Positions 1 to 6,778 of a stretch of DNA of 9,147 nt are shown one piece after another. The notes beneath the pieces were generated by a model. That model was not told where the DNA came from, did no database searches, and saw only the letters and a list, made by a program, of their open reading frames with translations. Position 1 is the stretch's first letter. The number at the start of each line of letters is the position of its first letter. Made by a program: the position numbers and the translations under genes. The DNA lies in NCBI GenBank assembly GCA_030631385.1, contig DAOVLG010000047.1:1-9147 (forward strand), in the 5' to 3' direction. This DNA comes from Candidatus Coatesiibacteriota bacterium (GTDB lineage Bacteria; RBG-13-66-14).

Positions 1-1
1 G

Positions 2-196
2 ATGGAGATGGACCTCGACGAGGAGGAACGGGAGAGGGCTCTGGTGGATTGTCTGGCCGCCTTCCATCGGCAGTCCCTCGAAAAAGAACTGCGCCGGTTG
101 AAGGGGGACCTGAAAGAGGCGTACCGGCAGGGGGACGAGAAGCGTTACCGTCAACTCCTCAACCAGATCAACTCCCTGGAGATTCGCGATGGGTAA
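2..196 (+). CDS. dnaG: DNA primase DnaG, C-terminal end (partial, 5' end outside window)
   Basis: The reading frame is open to the left edge and ends at TAA 194-196, so only the last 64 or so codons are present; the ATG at position 2 is probably internal. The fragment is highly charged and helical, with residues such as ALVDCLAAFHRQSLEKELRRL followed by KEAYRQGDEKRYRQLLNQIN. This is the usual look of the C-terminal helicase-interaction end of bacterial DnaG, which makes RNA primers at the replication fork and contacts the DnaB helicase through this end. No catalytic (zinc or TOPRIM) part is in the window, so the call rests on this tail plus position: dnaG directly upstream of rpoD on the same strand is the classic macromolecular-synthesis arrangement. 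A generic coiled-coil protein is the alternative, but the rpoD neighbour makes dnaG much the best reading. Confidence 0.75.
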   Translation: MEMDLDEEERERALVDCLAAFHRQSLEKELRRLKGDLKEAYRQGDEKRYRQLLNQINSLEIRDG

Positions 197-210
197 GGGG
201 GTGATTCTCA

Positions 211-248
211 AACAAGGGGTTTAAACCCCTTGTTCAACAAGCGCTTGT
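211..248. repeat. Two adjacent perfect palindromes between dnaG and rpoD
   Basis: Positions 211-234 form a perfect 24-base palindrome with half-site AACAAGGGGTTT. Two bases later, 237-248 (ACAAGCGCTTGT) is a second perfect palindrome. Both share the outer arms ACAAG and CTTGT, so arms of one could also pair with arms of the other. Neither is followed by a T-run, so this is not an ordinary intrinsic terminator by itself. It could be a transcript-end or processing hairpin, a protein-binding site, or a copy of a dispersed palindromic repeat. The symmetry is seen directly; the role is not known. Confidence 0.8.
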
Positions 249-253
249 AATCG

Positions 254-282
254 GAGGACGGCATATTTCGACCTCTTTTTTT
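254..282 (+). terminator. Weak candidate intrinsic terminator after dnaG
   Basis: GAGG (254-257) pairs with CCTC (272-275), then after an A/A mismatch CG (259-260) pairs with CG (269-270) around the loop GCATATTT. Seven T residues follow immediately (276-282). The stem is short and interrupted, so termination may be partial. If real, it would partly uncouple rpoD from dnaG read-through. Confidence 0.4.
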
Positions 283-559
283 GTGTCTTATCGTCAACTT
301 GTTGACGGGAAAGGGTTAACGTAGTAATTCTGTTTGGAAAAACCGCTGAACTCAGGCTATACTTACGTTGAATCAACAGCTGAACATCCACGGGATGGTT
401 AGCGGGAGGGTATTAACATAACACCTTCGTATCGTTGAAGTTCTTCCCATAATACTACGCGGAAGCCGCTCCAATCTGACCCCTTGCCACGGCGGACGGA
501 TTTACGTATTATTGTTCGCTCTTACACTGAACCACCCATCATCAGAGTTGGAGGTATCT
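283..559 (+). other. Non-coding rpoD leader region with small inverted repeats
   Basis: No credible gene is visible. The stretch holds a hairpin CGTCAAC/GTTGACG around a TT centre (292-307), the small inverted repeat GTTGA-A-TCAAC (367-377) just downstream of the candidate -10 box, a purine-rich GGGAGGG (404-410) not followed by a usable start codon, and the rpoD ribosome-binding site at its end. The base composition is more AT-rich than the flanking genes. Confidence 0.5.
334..363 (+). promoter_or_regulatory. Candidate sigma-70 promoter for rpoD
   Basis: TTGGAA (334-339, 4 of 6 to TTGACA) and TATACT (358-363, 5 of 6 to TATAAT) lie 18 bases apart. They would start a transcript near 370, giving a leader of about 190 bases before the chosen rpoD start. 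This is the best pair I could find in the gap, but the -35 box is weak, and a second site such as CATAAT (448-453) has no good partner. Confidence 0.4.

Positions 560-562
<3 letters not shown>
550..562 (+). promoter_or_regulatory. Ribosome-binding site that fixes the rpoD start
   Basis: GGAGG at 550-554 stands five bases before the TTG at 560-562. The frame is also open further upstream to a TTG at 512, but that codon has no good Shine-Dalgarno. The 560 start removes 16 residues that look like translated leader. Confidence 0.75.
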
Positions 563-2359
<1,797 letters not shown>

Positions 2360-2381
2360 GTTACTCCAATTTCGGACATAC

Positions 2382-2416
2382 AAAAGGAGCGCCAAGCGGC
2401 GTTCCTTTTATTAGTT
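2382..2416 (+). terminator. Strong intrinsic terminator of rpoD
   Basis: AAAAGGAGCGCC (2382-2393) pairs with GGCGTTCCTTTT (2398-2409) over 12 positions with one G-U, around loop AAGC, and continues into a T-rich tail. It starts 22 bases after the rpoD stop. The A-run on the 5' side means it may also act on the minus strand. Confidence 0.88.
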
Positions 2417-2690
2417 CGAGACCAAGGTCTTGGTTCATTGCCCTTCTGCCCCTCCTAAGTGGATCAGCTCCCAAAATCAGCTTGACCGCCAGGGTAAGTA
2501 TATTGATGCTGGTCGAGCTGTCCGGCATTACAATCGCATCGTCGGGGCCGATCCCGGTGATGTGGGATATCTTTGCCTGCTACGACCTGCTGGCGTCGGC
2601 GTTAATGAACCTGTAGATCTTTTCCAATTGCCTGCCCATTATCTACACCCCGGTTATCGGGTTGGATCGGCCTCACCATCATAAAATCCG
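2417..2690 (-). other. No confident gene; possible decayed minus-strand ORF fragment
   Basis: Neither strand gives a convincing protein here. The least random reading is on the minus strand from an ATG at 2639: MGRQLEKIYRFINADASRS, then an in-frame TAG at 2580-2582, then text including ITGIGPDDAIVMPDSSTSIN. The same frame runs on through the rpoD terminator to a stop at 2361-2363, which is unlike a real gene. It may be the degenerate tail of the amidotransferase remnant next to it or a separate dead gene. I do not recognise a family. Confidence 0.25.
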
Positions 2691-3110
2691 CTAGGGACGA
2701 TTAAGGGCGAAAGTCCCGCTGTAACGTTGATTAATACCTTCAAACTCCCCGACTCTAAGGATATAGCCATGTCTACTTTCGAGAGCCTCGGTTATTATCG
2801 AACGCCCGAAGGCCTTGCTCGCTGTACACCTCTCCATTCCGGTGCATGGAAAGACCCCAGAAAAGCACGTCGTCGTTCAGGATCGTCCCGTTATGAATAC
2901 CGATTATGTTCTTAGTAAGGATGGGATGGTTGTTGTTTGGGTACCCCACGTCGCCCTTGGTCGGCTTGCGGGTGTGCCCCAGCAGGCAAACGGTTTAGGG
3001 GGCCGAAGGCTCCCGTGGCATGCTTGTAATAATCCTCTGTCAATACGAACTCCGAGGCCGTTGCGGGCAGCTTCCATGTCCTGCGGGCGCCGTCATGCGG
3101 TATCCACAGT
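2691..3110 (-). pseudogene. Frameshifted remnant of a class II glutamine amidotransferase-like protein
   Basis: Joining three minus-strand frames gives a recognisable Ntn-type (class II) glutamine amidotransferase core. The first frame reads KLPATASEFVLTEDYYKH. After a shift near 2986-2992 it continues LLGHTRKPTKGD, then NNNHPI, NIIGIHNGTILNDDVLF and HRNGEVYSE. These correspond to the family's GHTR, NNxHP, GxHNGxIxN and GEVDSE blocks that bind glutamine and form the oxyanion environment. That frame stops at TAG 2773-2775, and another frame carries on with RYSGTFALNRP, resembling the later strand of the domain, before TAG 2691-2693. The first shift is explained by one extra G: without it the text would read RFLLGHTR. 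The N-terminal nucleophilic cysteine segment (MCGI-like) is not seen. Such domains release ammonia from glutamine for a partner synthase, but this copy cannot be translated whole. Ends are approximate. Confidence 0.65.
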
Positions 3111-3543
3111 GTATCGGCGACACGGTTAAACCAACGCTCCTCATCCGGTTGCCCCTTTACCTCCCCCAGCTCGATTATCTTGATTAGCCGCTCGTCGGTG
3201 GAGTCGAGGTGGTTTCGGCGTTCGGCGGCCGCCTCTTTGGCAAGCCGTATCTTGATCTCCTCCCAACCGAGGCCTTCGCTGCGAAGAAGGGAGATGGGGC
3301 GGCGAGCTAGAAACCTTAACACGCGATAGGCCGGGTTCTCGAAACGGGCGAAGACGGGCTTTAGGAACTCTCGCAGCCTGCGGAAAGCTCCACGATGTCG
3401 TTGTCGGTCAACCCCGACGGGTCGCTGGTGGCCAGATCGCCGTTGTTATTGCTGAGCTTGTCTAATAGCTCCTGATTACGACGCCACTCGTTAATCTTGC
3501 CCACATGGATGAGGCCGTACTCGGCGCACTCCACCCAGCGCAA
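3111..3543 (-). pseudogene. Broken ORF of unknown family with an HTH-like end
   Basis: Two minus-strand frames make one sensible protein if joined. The first runs from a TTG at 3543 (MRWVECAEYGLIHVGKINEW, later GLTDNDIVELSAG) to a TAA at 3361-3363. The second, in another frame, contains LREFLKPVFARFENPAYRVL and then KIRLAKEAAAERRNHLDSTD, with a frame change near 3375-3395. Its last part, ELGEVKGQPDEERWFNRVAD followed by TLWIPHDGARR, has the spacing of a small helix-turn-helix. It then runs without a stop into the amidotransferase remnant. I cannot assign a family. It may be a separate dead gene fused to the amidotransferase by deletion, or the N-terminal part of one protein. No Shine-Dalgarno is evident at 3543, and an ordinary start may have been lost. 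Confidence 0.4.
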
Positions 3544-3568
3544 CAGTTACGCCATAAATAAAAGCTTA

Positions 3569-3598
3569 AGCCCTCCCCATCTGGGAAGGGCTCTTTTT
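3569..3598. terminator. Hairpin terminator, possibly bidirectional
   Basis: AGCCCT (3569-3574) pairs with AGGGCT (3587-3592), then after a C/A mismatch CCC (3576-3578) pairs with GGG (3583-3585) around loop ATCT. On the plus strand CTTTTT follows at once. On the minus strand the stem is followed by TAAGCTTTTATTT. The nearest intact gene that would use it is the minus-strand response regulator ending at 3725. On the plus strand no intact gene ends here. Confidence 0.7.
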
Positions 3599-3724
3599 GA
3601 GATTACGCAATAAATATCCGTTGGTCAACAGCATGACAAGCGTGGTCGGTCATCTGTTGGCGGAATGTATAAAGGGCGGTAACTACACCTCCGTTAAGGT
3701 ATTCGTGGAGATGTGGACGTTCGA

Positions 3725-4528
3725 TTACTTCTTCGTGTCGAGCAGGTTGTACTTGAGGGTAACGCCGGCGGAGAGGAGCCGGATCAGGTTCTGCGTGACG
3801 GCGTAATCGCTTCTCGTCTCTAGTGTGCCGGAGGATGGACTGCCGACCAGGGCGTAGATGTCCCTACCGTTATCAGCCGAGATATGGAGTAGTTCCTCCA
3901 GGCCCTTGTAGATCTTTCTTCTGAAGGGCCGTTTAGGTTGGTGGATGGTGACCTTCGCCTTTACGCAGGTCAGAAGCACGACCGCCGCTTCCTCGGGCGA
4001 CATGCCGCTGAGCTTGGCGTGGAAGAGCTCCCCCCGTGAGAAGTAGAGTACACCTTTTTGCTTCTTATGCAGGCACTCTATGTCCACCCGGCAGGTCAAT
4101 TCCTTGGCGGCCAGTACGCGGATGAAGGTGGGCAGAATGACCTGTTTGAGCTCAGCCTCGGGTCTGGGCTTCTTCGACACGTTGATGATCATCCGGTGGA
4201 GCTGGTCGAGATCCAGCGGCTTTTCCACGTAGTTCACCGAATACTCGCTGAGGATGATCTCGATATCTGGAGAGCCGTAGGCCGTCATCAGGATGCAGGC
4301 GGTGTGCGGGAAGTGCCTGATGACCTGTTCGATGATGTCCAGTCCGGTGATGTAGGGCATGATCATGTCGGTGACGAGAACCTCTATCGGTTTCGTATCG
4401 AGGATCACCATCCCATCAATCGGGTCGGCGGTGGTGATGTAGTTGAACCTGTCGGAGAGCTGTTCCAGACCCAGGGATAGAGGCTCGAGGAGCTCCACCT
4501 CGTCATCAATGATCAGCACGTTCTTCAT
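3725..4528 (-). CDS. Response regulator: receiver domain plus DUF4388-like C-terminal domain
   Basis: Predicted cytoplasmic two-component response regulator of 267 residues. The receiver domain starts at once (MKNVLIIDDE). It keeps the acidic pocket D8/D9, the phospho-acceptor D54 in VLVTDMIMP, T82 in LMTAYG and K103 in VEKP, so it should be phosphorylatable. After about residue 120 comes a domain resembling DUF4388 (PATAN): LPTFIRVLAAKEL, then the strand pair KGVLYFSRGELFHAKLSG and the helix SPEEAAVVLL. No DNA-binding HTH or enzymatic output domain is visible; the last 70 residues are unassigned. In this family class the output is often protein interaction in motility, polarity or development, but that is background, not evidence for this protein. 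I chose ATG 4528 because it begins the receiver fold; a GTG 33 codons upstream would add unrelated sequence. No histidine kinase is adjacent, so it is an orphan here. Confidence 0.85.
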   Translation of the reverse strand: MKNVLIIDDEVELLEPLSLGLEQLSDRFNYITTADPIDGMVILDTKPIEVLVTDMIMPYITGLDIIEQVIRHFPHTACILMTAYGSPDIEIILSEYSVNYVEKPLDLDQLHRMIINVSKKPRPEAELKQVILPTFIRVLAAKELTCRVDIECLHKKQKGVLYFSRGELFHAKLSGMSPEEAAVVLLTCVKAKVTIHQPKRPFRRKIYKGLEELLHISADNGRDIYALVGSPSSGTLETRSDYAVTQNLIRLLSAGVTLKYNLLDTKK

Positions 4529-4624
4529 GGCTCGTCTCGGGGTTGGTTGCCGGGATTCCACGAGGTTATGTAGGGCGGAGTGTTGAAAAGCAATATCTGT
4601 ACCATAACGGTCAGTGACGGGGTT

Positions 4625-4689
4625 CACTACGGCTTTTTTGACTGTGTAAAAGCGGAGCCGTCGCTCCGCTGTAACGGGCAGCCGTAGTG
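4625..4689. repeat. Nested inverted repeat between the response regulator and exported-protein genes
   Basis: Outer arms CACTACGGCT (4625-4634) and AGCCGTAGTG (4680-4689) are exact complements. They enclose a second perfect hairpin, AGCGGAGC (4651-4658) and GCTCCGCT (4663-4670) with loop CGTC, and a T-run (4634-4639). Folded together they would make a long stem with internal loops. It may be a compound terminator, a small palindromic element or an RNA structure in the response-regulator leader. Confidence 0.6.
4647..4670 (-). terminator. Candidate terminator after the exported-protein gene
   Basis: The 8-bp GC-rich hairpin at 4651-4670 is followed on the minus strand by TTT(A), the T-run being only three to four bases. 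It lies about 80 bases beyond the stop of the minus-strand gene ending at 4749 and before the response regulator, which would then need its own promoter; I found no good one. Confidence 0.5.
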
Positions 4690-4748
4690 GGGTGAATCAC
4701 GTTTGGCTTCAATCGGCCATTTTGATGCGTCAAAGTGAAACGTCCGTC

Positions 4749-5447
4749 CTACATCTCCTTCACTTTGAGCCAGTAGCAGGTATCCGGCGGCGGTTCCAGG
4801 GCGGTGAACTCCCAGGTAACGGCTTTACCGTCGAATACCGGCTCTGGCAGGTGCTTCTCGCCGTATTCTTCGACCAGCTCCCAGCCGGCCCCCGGACCCG
4901 GACGCAGGTGGAGGGTTCCGTGGCCGATGGGCTCGCTCCAGTTCCCCCCTGTGCCGAGGGGGTATTCGAAGCAGCCGCCGTCTTCGCTCCACACGTAGGG
5001 CGCCAGGTAGCTGGCGACCAGGCGCGTGGTCTCGCCCGCAGGGAAGTCGCAGTTGAAGATGGCCATGACCAGGGTGGCCACCCACTCGCCGGTATCATCG
5101 AATTGGGGCCGCAGAAAGGCCCGCGTATCCAGCTCCCCGCCGTTGATGCTGACCCACACCCACGGCTCGAAACCCTCGTCCGGTCCCTGGTCGGGGTAGA
5201 TGAAGTACATCGGCAGCATCAGGGGTGTCTTTCCGGTGAGCCCAACGTTTGTCATGTCGTACCAGGCCTCTACCAGGACAACGTCCTCCCAGAAGAAGAC
5301 GGTGACCTCCTCGTCGGACATGGCGATGGACGGGTGTTCGCGCGGGAAATTTTCGGCACGCTCCACCACCCAGTGCCCCGGCGCGACGTTGGCCGTCGAG
5401 TGGAAGGGGACAAGAACGAGGAGTAACAGAATGGGGAGTGTTTTCAC
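4749..5447 (-). CDS. Predicted exported protein of unknown function (DUF4424-like layout)
   Basis: A protein of 232 residues starting at GTG 5447. It opens with a clear Sec signal peptide (MKTLPILLLLVLVPFHSTA) with likely cleavage after about residue 19 and no lipobox, so it is probably periplasmic or secreted. The rest is rich in aromatic residues and predicted strand: MSDEEVTVFFWEDVVLVEAW, then LPMYFIYPD, then SINGGEL, FPAGETTRLVASYLAPYV and GTGGNWSEPIGHGTLHLRPG. This order of a strand-rich first half, an 'xFPAGET-strand' turn and a 'GxxWxxPIG' segment recalls DUF4424-type proteins, but the match is by eye and not certain. Three cysteines are present. A promoter with perfect hexamers lies just upstream and a hairpin follows. 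The weak ribosome site is TAGG six to seven bases before the GTG. A plus-strand frame covers most of the same DNA but lacks protein-like features. Confidence 0.75.
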   Translation of the reverse strand: MKTLPILLLLVLVPFHSTANVAPGHWVVERAENFPREHPSIAMSDEEVTVFFWEDVVLVEAWYDMTNVGLTGKTPLMLPMYFIYPDQGPDEGFEPWVWVSINGGELDTRAFLRPQFDDTGEWVATLVMAIFNCDFPAGETTRLVASYLAPYVWSEDGGCFEYPLGTGGNWSEPIGHGTLHLRPGPGAGWELVEEYGEKHLPEPVFDGKAVTWEFTALEPPPDTCYWLKVKEM

Positions 5448-5466
5448 TGTAAACCTAGGGTTCGAT

Positions 5467-5520
5467 CCTGCGGCTCAATTATATCCTCCGCTTTAACCTG
5501 TGTGTCAAGAGGGCCGCAGG
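5467..5520. repeat. 8-bp inverted repeat flanking the divergent promoter region
   Basis: CCTGCGGC (5467-5474) and GCCGCAGG (5513-5520) are exact complements 38 bases apart. One arm covers the predicted start site of the minus-strand promoter; the other sits between the two divergent -35 boxes. It could be a paired operator or a chance GC-rich match. Confidence 0.45.
5478..5508 (-). promoter_or_regulatory. Sigma-70 promoter of the exported-protein gene
   Basis: Reading the minus strand, TTGACA (5508-5503) and TATAAT (5483-5478) both match consensus exactly, separated by 19 bases, two more than ideal. Initiation near 5471 would give a leader of about 24 bases before the GTG at 5447. Confidence 0.7.
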
Positions 5521-5523
5521 GGC

Positions 5524-5552
5524 TTGCCAGTGCGTACCGGGGTTGGTATCAT
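5524..5552 (+). promoter_or_regulatory. Sigma-70 promoter of the lipoprotein-DUF1847 pair
   Basis: TTGCCA (5524-5529, 5 of 6) and TATCAT (5547-5552, 5 of 6) are spaced by exactly 17 bases, placing the start near 5559 and leaving a leader of about 28 bases to the ATG at 5587. Confidence 0.7.
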
Positions 5553-5586
5553 CCACGAGTAACGCTTGCCACCGAGAGGTCTTCGA

Positions 5587-6189
5587 ATGCAAAGAACGCT
5601 TCTCTTTCTCTCGATAGCCATTCTGCTGGCCCTGTTGGCCGGTTGCGACACGACGACCACGCCGGAGCCCAACCCCACCGAGAACTACGTTCCGTTGGCC
5701 CGGGGCAACGAGTGGGACTACGTCTGGGACTTACCCGAAGACGGCGACCCGATGAATTGGGAGGTCCTCGGTTCGGAGGACGGAGCCTGGAGTGTGGAGT
5801 TCATCTGGGGCGGGACAACGGAGCAGTGGCTCTGGCGCCACACCGAGGGGGGCGAGTTCCAGGCGAAAACACAAGGGGATAATTACTGGAGAGTGAATTT
5901 AAAAACACCGATCGAAGAAGGTACTATTTGGTTCTTTACCGACGATGATGGTGTGGTTTGGGAGTGTGAGATTAGACACACAGACATGAGTTTCGATACC
6001 CCAGCGGGTTATTTTGAGGATTTGGTGATGGTGTCGGTTCATGAAGAGGATAGAGTAGATAATTGGGATTACATTGAAAATTATTGGTTTAAAGAAGGGG
6101 TAGGTGTTGTTCGGGTTGCGATTGATGATGATGACCGAGACACATCTGCAAATTGGCAGTGGTTACTGAATTATTACACCCTTAAGTAG
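5587..6189 (+). CDS. Predicted lipoprotein of unknown function
   Basis: A 200-residue protein with a type II signal peptide: hydrophobic LLFLSIAILLALLAGC with lipobox LAGC, so C20 should be lipidated and the protein anchored in a membrane on the outer side. ATG 5587 is chosen over an upstream TTG at 5566 because GAGG (5576-5579) stands seven bases ahead of it. After a short Thr/Pro linker the mature part begins YVPLARGNEWDYVW and near its end has NYWFKEGVGVVRV. This 'YxPLxxGNxWxY ... FxxGVGxV' frame is seen in many small lipoproteins of uncultivated bacteria, but I know no function. Very acidic, Trp-rich. Oddly, codons up to about residue 96 are GC-rich (about 62-67% in sampled lines) while the rest averages about 41% by hand count, yet the protein reads smoothly across. 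The next gene follows after nine bases and is probably co-transcribed. Confidence 0.8.
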   Translation: MQRTLLFLSIAILLALLAGCDTTTTPEPNPTENYVPLARGNEWDYVWDLPEDGDPMNWEVLGSEDGAWSVEFIWGGTTEQWLWRHTEGGEFQAKTQGDNYWRVNLKTPIEEGTIWFFTDDDGVVWECEIRHTDMSFDTPAGYFEDLVMVSVHEEDRVDNWDYIENYWFKEGVGVVRVAIDDDDRDTSANWQWLLNYYTLK

Positions 6190-6198
6190 AGCGTGACT

Positions 6199-6774
6199 AT
6201 GCGCTGTCACGAGTGTGTATATGAATACCGCTGCGGCGAGGGTCTGAACTGTGGCGGTTTTTCTCTTGAAGAGATGAGGGCCCGGTACTCACCGGAGCTT
6301 CGCCCCCTGTTCGACGCCGCGGCGGAGGTGGAGGCCGAGGGCTATCTGAAGCTGACCCGCATAGAGGAGTTCGCCCTCCTGGCGACCAAACTCGGCGCCA
6401 GGCGTGTCGGGCTGGCCTTCTGCATCGGCTCCGCGGAGGAAACGGCGGTCATCGCAGGGTATCTCGAGCGACGCGGCTTCGAGGTATCCTCCGTTTGCTG
6501 TAAGCTGGGTGGGATGCCCAAGGAAGAGCTTGGCCATTCGCCTGTGCCGGGGAGCTCCGTAGATACGAGCTGCAACCCGCTGGGCCAGGCGGCGCAGCTC
6601 GAGCTCGACGGGGTGGACATTATCGGCAGTATTAGCCTCTGTGTGGGCCACGACGCCCTTTTAGGGCTGGGCTCGACCATCCCCGTGGTAACGCTCATCG
6701 CCAAGGACCGGGTGACTGGCCACAATCCGGCGGCGGTGGTTTACAATCGCTACCTCAGACGGAGGTTAAAGTAG
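6199..6774 (+). CDS. DUF1847 family cysteine-rich protein
   Basis: A 191-residue cytoplasmic protein with the full set of DUF1847 landmarks. An N-terminal cysteine cluster (C3, C6, C12, C18 in MRCHECVYEYRCGEGLNC) looks like a metal or Fe-S site. Further on are GLAFCIGSAEE (C75), VCCKLGG (C100, C101), TSCNPLGQA (C125) and SLCVGHDALL (C148, H151). The family is found in anaerobes and is of unknown biochemical function; the conserved Cys pattern suggests metal or redox chemistry, which is inference. ATG 6199 is used because family members begin right at the Cys cluster; a GTG two codons earlier (6193) is also possible, and neither has a strong ribosome site. It sits nine bases after the lipoprotein stop and ends four bases before the converging ffh remnant, so no room exists for a separate terminator between the stops. 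Confidence 0.88.
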   Translation: MRCHECVYEYRCGEGLNCGGFSLEEMRARYSPELRPLFDAAAEVEAEGYLKLTRIEEFALLATKLGARRVGLAFCIGSAEETAVIAGYLERRGFEVSSVCCKLGGMPKEELGHSPVPGSSVDTSCNPLGQAAQLELDGVDIIGSISLCVGHDALLGLGSTIPVVTLIAKDRVTGHNPAAVVYNRYLRRRLK

Positions 6775-6778
6775 GAAC

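Noticed and set aside
512..559. Upstream TTG start for rpoD
   Set aside because: No good Shine-Dalgarno, while TTG 560 has GGAGG five bases ahead; the extra 16 residues look like leader sequence.
2430..3129. Plus-strand small open frames in the gene-poor region
   Set aside because: They lack ribosome sites and family features, and the minus strand shows recognisable amidotransferase blocks over much of the same DNA.
3597..3806. Plus-strand 69-codon open frame downstream of the 3569-3598 hairpin
   Set aside because: It has a TTG start inside the terminator tail, no ribosome site, and runs antisense into the 3' end of the response regulator.
4529..4627. Upstream GTG start for the response regulator
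   Set aside because: It adds 33 residues that do not belong to the receiver fold and overlaps the nested inverted repeat; ATG 4528 begins the domain exactly.
4692..5426. Plus-strand open frame (244 codons) over the exported-protein gene
   Set aside because: The minus strand has a signal peptide, a perfect-hexamer promoter and family-like motifs; the plus frame has no motif or ribosome site.
5456..5475. tRNA T-loop-like GGTTCGATCC
   Set aside because: The flanking bases do not form a T-stem, and no acceptor, D or anticodon arm fits around it on either strand.
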